From the NCBI GenBank assembly GCA_002691265.1, contig NZHJ01000023.1, forward strand, positions 27,599 through 38,609: a DNA stretch of 11,011 bases, in the 5' to 3' direction. The stretch is from Flavobacteriaceae bacterium (GTDB lineage Bacteria > Bacteroidota > Bacteroidia > Flavobacteriales > Flavobacteriaceae). The position numbers were made by a program, and so were the translations under genes. The notes beneath the pieces were generated by a model that was given only the letters and a program-made list of their open reading frames with translations, was not told where the DNA came from and made no database searches. Shown here in pieces: positions 7,152-11,011 of this stretch. How positions within the stretch are numbered: position 1 is the stretch's first letter; every line of letters starts with the position of its first letter.

Positions 7152-8036
7152 ATGAAAAATATTTCTGTAATTGGATCTGGAACAATGGGAAATGGAATTG
7201 CCCAGACATTTGCTTTATTCAATTTCAATGTTAAATTATATGATATAAACTCGGAAAACCTAAAAAAAGGTGAACAAACCATTTTGAAAAATCTTCAAAG
7301 AATGGTAAATAAAGAAAAAATCACCGAATCTGAGGCAGAAAACTCCGTAGGTAATATTGAATACACATCTGACTTTAATTCAATCTTGAACGCAGATTTG
7401 GTAATTGAAGTTGTAAGCGAAAATTTCAAATTAAAAAAATCAATTTTCAAAGAACTTGACTTGAAATGTCCAAAGAATACAATTATAGCCTCAAATACTT
7501 CATCAATTTCTATAACAAAATTAGCTGAAGCTACAACAAGAAAAGATAAAGTAATTGGTATGCATTTCATGAATCCTGTTCCTATCATGAAGTTGGTAGA
7601 GGTTATTAATTCTAAATATACAAGTAAAGAAACAACTGATATGATTATAACTCTTTCAGAACAACTAGAAAAAATTCCACTAGTGGTAAATGATTTTCCT
7701 GGATTTATTTCAAATAGAATATTAATGCCTATGATAAATGAAGCAATAGAATCCTTAGATCAAGGTGTCGCTGACGTCAAAAATATTGACGGAATAATGA
7801 AGTTAGGTATGGGGCATCCAATGGGTCCGTTACAACTTGCAGATCTGATTGGATTAGATGTTTGTAAATCAATTTTAGAGGTGATGCTTGATGGATTAAA
7901 AAATCCAAAATATAGACCTAATAAGCTATTAATAGAATTGGTTAATAATGGGAAATTAGGAATTAAGTCTGGTGAAGGCTTTTATGATTATTCTGATTCA
8001 AAAAAAGCTGAATTTGTTTCTAAAAGATTTAGTTAA
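7152..8036 (+). CDS. hbd: 3-hydroxyacyl-CoA (3-hydroxybutyryl-CoA) dehydrogenase
   Basis: 294 aa, the length of the stand-alone dehydrogenase without a crotonase domain. It catalyses NAD(P)-linked oxidation of L-3-hydroxyacyl-CoA to the 3-keto form, or the reverse. The N-terminal nucleotide loop is VIGSGTMGNGIA (G8, G10, G13). Catalytic residues fall at the spacing known in the human enzyme: Ser117 (SNTSS), His138 (GMHFMNP), Glu150 (KLVEVI) and Asn188 (GFISNRI). GMGHPMGPLQLADLIGLD is the C-terminal domain signature. No thiolase, crotonase or acyl-CoA dehydrogenase gene is adjacent, so its pathway (fatty acid or amino-acid degradation, or butyryl-CoA metabolism) is open. It starts 2 bases after the oxidoreductase stop. 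Its stop overlaps the yggS start by one base (TAATG). Confidence 0.95.
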   Translation: MKNISVIGSGTMGNGIAQTFALFNFNVKLYDINSENLKKGEQTILKNLQRMVNKEKITESEAENSVGNIEYTSDFNSILNADLVIEVVSENFKLKKSIFKELDLKCPKNTIIASNTSSISITKLAEATTRKDKVIGMHFMNPVPIMKLVEVINSKYTSKETTDMIITLSEQLEKIPLVVNDFPGFISNRILMPMINEAIESLDQGVADVKNIDGIMKLGMGHPMGPLQLADLIGLDVCKSILEVMLDGLKNPKYRPNKLLIELVNNGKLGIKSGEGFYDYSDSKKAEFVSKRFS

Positions 8037-8689
8037 TGGTAAATAAAAATATTATTAGAATAATTTCAGATATTCCTGAAAATGTCAGGTTAGTTGCCAT
8101 TTCAAAAACAAAATCTGCTGAAGATATTATGATGGCTTACGAAACAGGTCAAAGAGTATTTGGAGAAAATAAAATTCAAGAAATGTCTGCTAAATACGAA
8201 GATTTACCAAAAGACATAAAATGGCATATGGTTGGTCATGTACAAAGCAATAAAATAAAATACATGGCGCCATATGTCGATTTAATACACGGAATTGACT
8301 CTTTAAAATCAATAAAAATTTTAAACAAAGAAGGCGCTAAAAATAATCGTATTTTGAATTGCTTGTTACAACTAAAAATTTCTAAAGAAGAATCTAAATT
8401 TGGACTTAGTGAAAAACTATTTAAAGAAATAATTTATTCAGATGAGTGCAAAGAGATGAAAAATGTAAAGATTAAGGGACTTATGGCCATGGCTAGTAAT
8501 ACAAACGCAAAATCAATTATTAGATCTGAATTTGTTCATGCTAAGAAGATATTTGATGAAATTAACAATAGAGATAAAAGTTTCAAAATTTTATCAATGG
8601 GTATGAGTAATGACTATAAAATTGCGATTGAATGCGGAAGCAATATGATTAGATTGGGAAGTTTAATTTTTGGTGAAAGAAACTACTGA
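8036..8689 (+). CDS. yggS: YggS/PLPBP family pyridoxal-phosphate homeostasis protein
   Basis: 217 aa, single-domain PLP-binding TIM barrel (COG0325). The family has no known enzymatic reaction. It binds PLP and keeps vitamin B6 and amino-acid pools balanced. PLP-lysine is Lys24 in LVAISKTKS (19-27). Other family blocks are FGENKIQE (42-49), WHMVGHVQSNKIK (63-75; IGHLQSNK in most members), KIKGLMAMA (145-152 region), LSMGMSNDYKIAIECGS (186-202) and RLGSLIFGERNY at the C-terminus. It is slightly shorter than the E. coli protein because its N-terminus is short. The start ATG overlaps the preceding stop, and the 3' end overlaps the exonuclease gene, so translation of this run is probably coupled. 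Confidence 0.95.
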   Translation: MVNKNIIRIISDIPENVRLVAISKTKSAEDIMMAYETGQRVFGENKIQEMSAKYEDLPKDIKWHMVGHVQSNKIKYMAPYVDLIHGIDSLKSIKILNKEGAKNNRILNCLLQLKISKEESKFGLSEKLFKEIIYSDECKEMKNVKIKGLMAMASNTNAKSIIRSEFVHAKKIFDEINNRDKSFKILSMGMSNDYKIAIECGSNMIRLGSLIFGERNY

Positions 8690-9230
8690 TATTATTTATA
8701 CAATTATTGACATAGAAACAACCGGAGGTAAATTCAATGAGGAAAAAATAACCGAAATTGCAATTTTTAAATTGTCTAATAACGGTAATATCTCCAAATA
8801 CCATAAATTGATTAATCCTGAAAAAAAAATACAACCATTTGTAGAAAAACTTACAGGATTGAATAATAAAATGTTAGAAAATAAACCTGTTTTTAGTGAA
8901 ATTTCTCAAGAAATTAATTCCTTTACAAAGGGATGTGTTTTTGTTGCTCATAATGTTAAATTCGATTACAGAGTTTTAAAAAAGGAGTTTTCAAGAATTG
9001 GTATTAAATTTCAACGTGAATTACTATGTACGATTGAATTATCAAAAATTGTTTTTCCTGAAATGAAATCATACAGTCTGGGTAAATTAGTTTCAAATCT
9101 AGGAATTGAAATCAAAAATAGACATAGGGCCGATGGAGATGCAGAGGCAACACTTAATTTATTTGTATTGCTAACAAAAAATATTAAAAGAGATAAACTC
9201 GATAAACTTGTAAGTTTTGAAAATGAATAA
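8673..9230 (+). CDS. DEDDh 3'-5' exonuclease, DNA polymerase III epsilon-like, single domain
   Basis: About 185 aa. Exo motif I is IIDIETTGG (Asp13, Glu15), motif II is AHNVKFDYRVL (Asp98) and motif III is NRHRADGDAEAT (His151, Asp156). All five DEDDh metal/catalytic residues are therefore present. NPEKKIQPFVEKLTGLNNKML and SYSLGKLV closely fit the flavobacterial 'exonuclease domain' proteins. As I remember them, many of those continue for some 250 residues into a GIY-YIG nuclease domain, which is absent here. There is no ATG near the N-terminus. The two candidates are TTG 8670 and GTG 8673, and I chose GTG as the commoner alternative start. Either start lies inside the end of yggS (17 or 20 bases overlap). 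It may proofread or trim DNA 3' ends; the exact role is unknown. Confidence 0.9.
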   Translation: MKETTDIIYTIIDIETTGGKFNEEKITEIAIFKLSNNGNISKYHKLINPEKKIQPFVEKLTGLNNKMLENKPVFSEISQEINSFTKGCVFVAHNVKFDYRVLKKEFSRIGIKFQRELLCTIELSKIVFPEMKSYSLGKLVSNLGIEIKNRHRADGDAEATLNLFVLLTKNIKRDKLDKLVSFENE

Positions 9231-10143
9231 ATTTTTAATAACGATTGTTGGACCAACAGCTATAGGAAAAACATCACTTGCAATTAAATTAGCAAATCAT
9301 TACAAAACTGAAGTAATATCCGCCGATTCTAGACAGTTTTACAAGGAATTAAATATTGGTACTGCTAAACCAACAAGTGAAGAGCTATCTTCAGTAAAAC
9401 ATCATCTAATAAATAACATTTCAGTAACGGATGACTATGATATTTCTCAATTTCAATCAGATGCCAGAGAAAAAATAAATAATCTTTTTAAAATGAAGGA
9501 TTTTGCAATTATGGTTGGTGGTTCTGGTCTTTATATTGATAGCGTTTTATATGGAATTGATGAAATCCCAAAAGTTGACATCTCGATAAGAGAAAATTTA
9601 AATGAAGAATTCAATAATAACGGTTTAAAAAATTTAATCACAAAGCTTAAAAAACTTGATCCAATAACTTACAAAAAAATTGATTTGAATAATCATAGAA
9701 GAATAATAAGAGCACTAGAAGTGACAATATCTTCAAATAAACCATATTCTTCCTTTTTAAATAGCTCTGAAAAACAATCAAAATATAATGAAATAATTAT
9801 AGGATTAGATTGTGATAGACCAAAGCTTCATTCTCTTATTAACTCTAGGGTTGATATTATGATAAAAAAAGGGCTTGTAAATGAGGTTAATGCACTGATT
9901 AAGTATAAAAAATTAAATGCCTTAAATACAATAGGTTACAAGGAGATATTTGAATATTTAGAAAACAAGATAAATTTATCGGAAGCAATTGATAAAATTA
10001 AGACAAACTCTAGAAGATATGCGAAGAGGCAATTAACGTGGTTTAAATCAAACAAAAAAGTAAATTGGTACAGTTATGATTACGATTTAAAAGTTATGTT
10101 AAATATGATTAAATCTTTCAAATCTATTCAACAATCAACCTGA
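9223..10143 (+). CDS. miaA: tRNA dimethylallyltransferase (tRNA delta(2)-isopentenylpyrophosphate transferase)
   Basis: MiaA transfers a dimethylallyl group to N6 of adenosine 37 in tRNAs that read codons starting with U, the first step toward ms2i6A. The length of 306 aa is normal. Features are the P-loop GPTAIGKTS (10-18), SADSRQFYKELNIGTAKPT (33-51) with the conserved Asp-Ser-Arg-Gln, a short insertion region starting HHLINNISVTDDYDISQF, GGSGLYIDSVLYG (99-111), and the C-terminal NTIGYKEI and RRYAKRQLTWF. A TTG at 9217 in frame would add two residues, but ATG 9223 fits homologues better. The start overlaps the exonuclease stop by 8 bases (ATGAATAA). The last 20 bases overlap the convergent response-regulator gene. 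Confidence 0.97.
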   Translation: MNKFLITIVGPTAIGKTSLAIKLANHYKTEVISADSRQFYKELNIGTAKPTSEELSSVKHHLINNISVTDDYDISQFQSDAREKINNLFKMKDFAIMVGGSGLYIDSVLYGIDEIPKVDISIRENLNEEFNNNGLKNLITKLKKLDPITYKKIDLNNHRRIIRALEVTISSNKPYSSFLNSSEKQSKYNEIIIGLDCDRPKLHSLINSRVDIMIKKGLVNEVNALIKYKKLNALNTIGYKEIFEYLENKINLSEAIDKIKTNSRRYAKRQLTWFKSNKKVNWYSYDYDLKVMLNMIKSFKSIQQST

Positions 10144-10822
10144 AGCCTTCTCCGTGAATATTATTGATACTAACCTTGGAATCTTTTTGAAGCTGTTTTC
10201 TGAGTTTTGCAATGTAAACATCCATACTTCTTGAAGTAAAATAATTATCATCATGCCATATTCTTGTCAAAGCTAATTCTCTTGGCATTAAGTCATTTAT
10301 ATGTATTAATAATAATTTTAGCAACATATTTTCCTTTGGAGACAATTTAACCGCAGATTCATCCTTGTATTTTAGATGTCTTAGTTTTGAATTAAAATAA
10401 AATGAACTAAAATTAAATTCAGTCTCTTCAGAGTCTATAACTGATGATAATTTATTTCGCTTTAATATTGCTTTAATTTTAAATAATAAAACATCACTGT
10501 CAAATGGTTTTTTAAGGTAATCATCTGCTCCAACTTTATAACCTTTTAATACATCTTCCTTCATTGACTTAGCTGTCAAAAAAATTATGGGGATATCTGC
10601 TGAAACACTTCTAATTTCAGTTGCTAAAGTAAACCCATCTTTATAAGGCATCATAACATCCAAAATACATAGATTAAATTCAAATTTTTTAAATTTTTCA
10701 AACCCCTCCATGCCATTTTTAGCCAAAATCACATCATATTCGTTCATTTTAAGAAAATCTCTTAATATGATTCCAAAATTTGGATCATCTTCAACTAATA
10801 ATATTCTTTTCTTGTTATTCAT
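10124..10822 (-). CDS. OmpR/PhoB-family response regulator, RprY-like
   Basis: 232 aa. The receiver domain (about 1-122) has the acidic pocket E11-D12-D13, the phosphorylated Asp55 in CILDVMMP, Thr83 in FLTAK and Lys105 in DDYLKKPF. The C-terminal winged-helix domain (about 135-232) shows KLSPKENMLLKLLL, the recognition-helix region SRSMDVYIAKLRKQL (197-211) and the wing NIHGEGFRLIVE. The SRSMDVYIAKLRK / HGEGFRL style is that of RprY-type regulators of Bacteroidota, hence the RprY-like label; the regulon cannot be inferred. It lies 6 bases downstream of the histidine-kinase gene, giving a kinase-regulator operon. It ends in TAG inside miaA, a 20-base convergent overlap, so the end of its message is antisense to miaA. 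Confidence 0.95.
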   Translation of the reverse strand: MNNKKRILLVEDDPNFGIILRDFLKMNEYDVILAKNGMEGFEKFKKFEFNLCILDVMMPYKDGFTLATEIRSVSADIPIIFLTAKSMKEDVLKGYKVGADDYLKKPFDSDVLLFKIKAILKRNKLSSVIDSEETEFNFSSFYFNSKLRHLKYKDESAVKLSPKENMLLKLLLIHINDLMPRELALTRIWHDDNYFTSRSMDVYIAKLRKQLQKDSKVSINNIHGEGFRLIVE

Positions 10823-10828
10823 GTGTAA

Positions 10829-11011
10829 TTATTTGGTTAATGTATTTAATTGTATTGTAAACTTACTTCCCTTACCAACAGCACTGTCAACAGTGATATT
10901 TCCGTTATGAAAAGCAATAATTTTTTTAACATAAGCTAATCCTAATCCATGACCCTTCACATCATGTAAGTCTCCGGTTTGTTTTCTGTAAAATTTTTCA
11001 AATATTTTTGA
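10829..11011 (-). CDS. Sensor histidine kinase, C-terminal ATPase part, 5'-partial
   Basis: Only the last 60 residues are in the window; the gene continues past the right edge. The frame reads [20 protein letters not shown], the F-box of the HATPase domain. It is followed by the G2 box [12 protein letters not shown] and the closing strand region [15 protein letters not shown], ending in TAA at 10829-10831. These motifs identify the ATP-binding domain of a histidine kinase. The style ([20 protein letters not shown]) is that of RprX-like kinases of Bacteroidota. The sensor, membrane and HisKA parts are not visible. It is the upstream partner of the response regulator, whose ATG follows after 6 bases. 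Confidence 0.93.
   Translation of the reverse strand, partial: SKIFEKFYRKQTGDLHDVKGHGLGLAYVKKIIAFHNGNITVDSAVGKGSKFTIQLNTLTK

Noticed and set aside
10142..10150. Short dyad GAAG-C-CTTC just after the miaA stop, a possible terminator
   Set aside because: The loop of one base is too small, no T-run follows, and it lies within conserved response-regulator codons (HGEGF).
10710..10910. Plus-strand open frame spanning the regulator start and the kinase end
   Set aside because: It lies opposite two strongly supported minus-strand genes and has no recognisable domain.
1..11011. Mobile element, prophage, defence system, CRISPR array, tRNA or tmRNA gene
   Set aside because: No direct repeats with spacers, transposase or integrase motifs, terminal inverted repeats or tRNA-like cloverleaf were seen. 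Nearly all bases belong to housekeeping genes.

Overview
The window is an AT-rich chromosomal stretch (about 30% GC by eye) from a member of the Bacteroidota, most likely a marine, genome-streamlined flavobacterium. The evidence is the gene set and its sequence style: a propeller-type glutaminyl cyclotransferase, a Bacteroidota-type serine hydroxymethyltransferase, two lipoproteins of flavobacterial type, an RprY-like response regulator, and upstream boxes matching the Bacteroidota -7 element TAnnTTTG. There are no rRNA, tRNA, mobile-element, phage or CRISPR signatures. All genes look like vertically inherited core genes.

Layout. (1) 2-2511, plus strand: the 3' part of a glutaminyl-peptide cyclotransferase gene whose start lies left of the window, then after 2 bases a beta-helix-like lipoprotein gene. 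(2) 2508-3782, minus strand: glyA, convergent with the lipoprotein gene. (3) 3783-3884: a 102-base divergent intergenic region. (4) 3885-5494, plus strand: a flavobacterial lipoprotein gene coupled by ATGA to smpB. (5) 5491-6132, minus strand: pcm, convergent with smpB. (6) 6133-6192: a 60-base divergent intergenic region. (7) 6193-10143, plus strand: a tight five-gene run, Gfo/Idh/MocA oxidoreductase, 3-hydroxyacyl-CoA dehydrogenase, yggS, a DEDDh exonuclease and miaA. (8) 10124-11011, minus strand: a two-component pair, with the histidine kinase cut by the right edge and transcribed before its OmpR-family response regulator.

Only about 173 of 11,011 bases lie outside genes. All three convergent pairs overlap at their 3' ends (4, 4 and 20 bases). 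In two of them a single TTAA supplies the stop codons of both strands. The genes serve general housekeeping: one-carbon metabolism (glyA), ribosome rescue (smpB), protein repair (pcm), PLP homeostasis (yggS), tRNA modification (miaA), maturation of exported proteins (glutaminyl cyclotransferase) and envelope or stress sensing (the two-component pair).

I see no convincing novel system. The points worth a second look are the two uncharacterised lipoproteins, the exonuclease that lacks the C-terminal GIY-YIG domain I remember in flavobacterial relatives, the extreme packing with shared stop codons, and two edge genes that a start-to-stop ORF search would misplace or miss.
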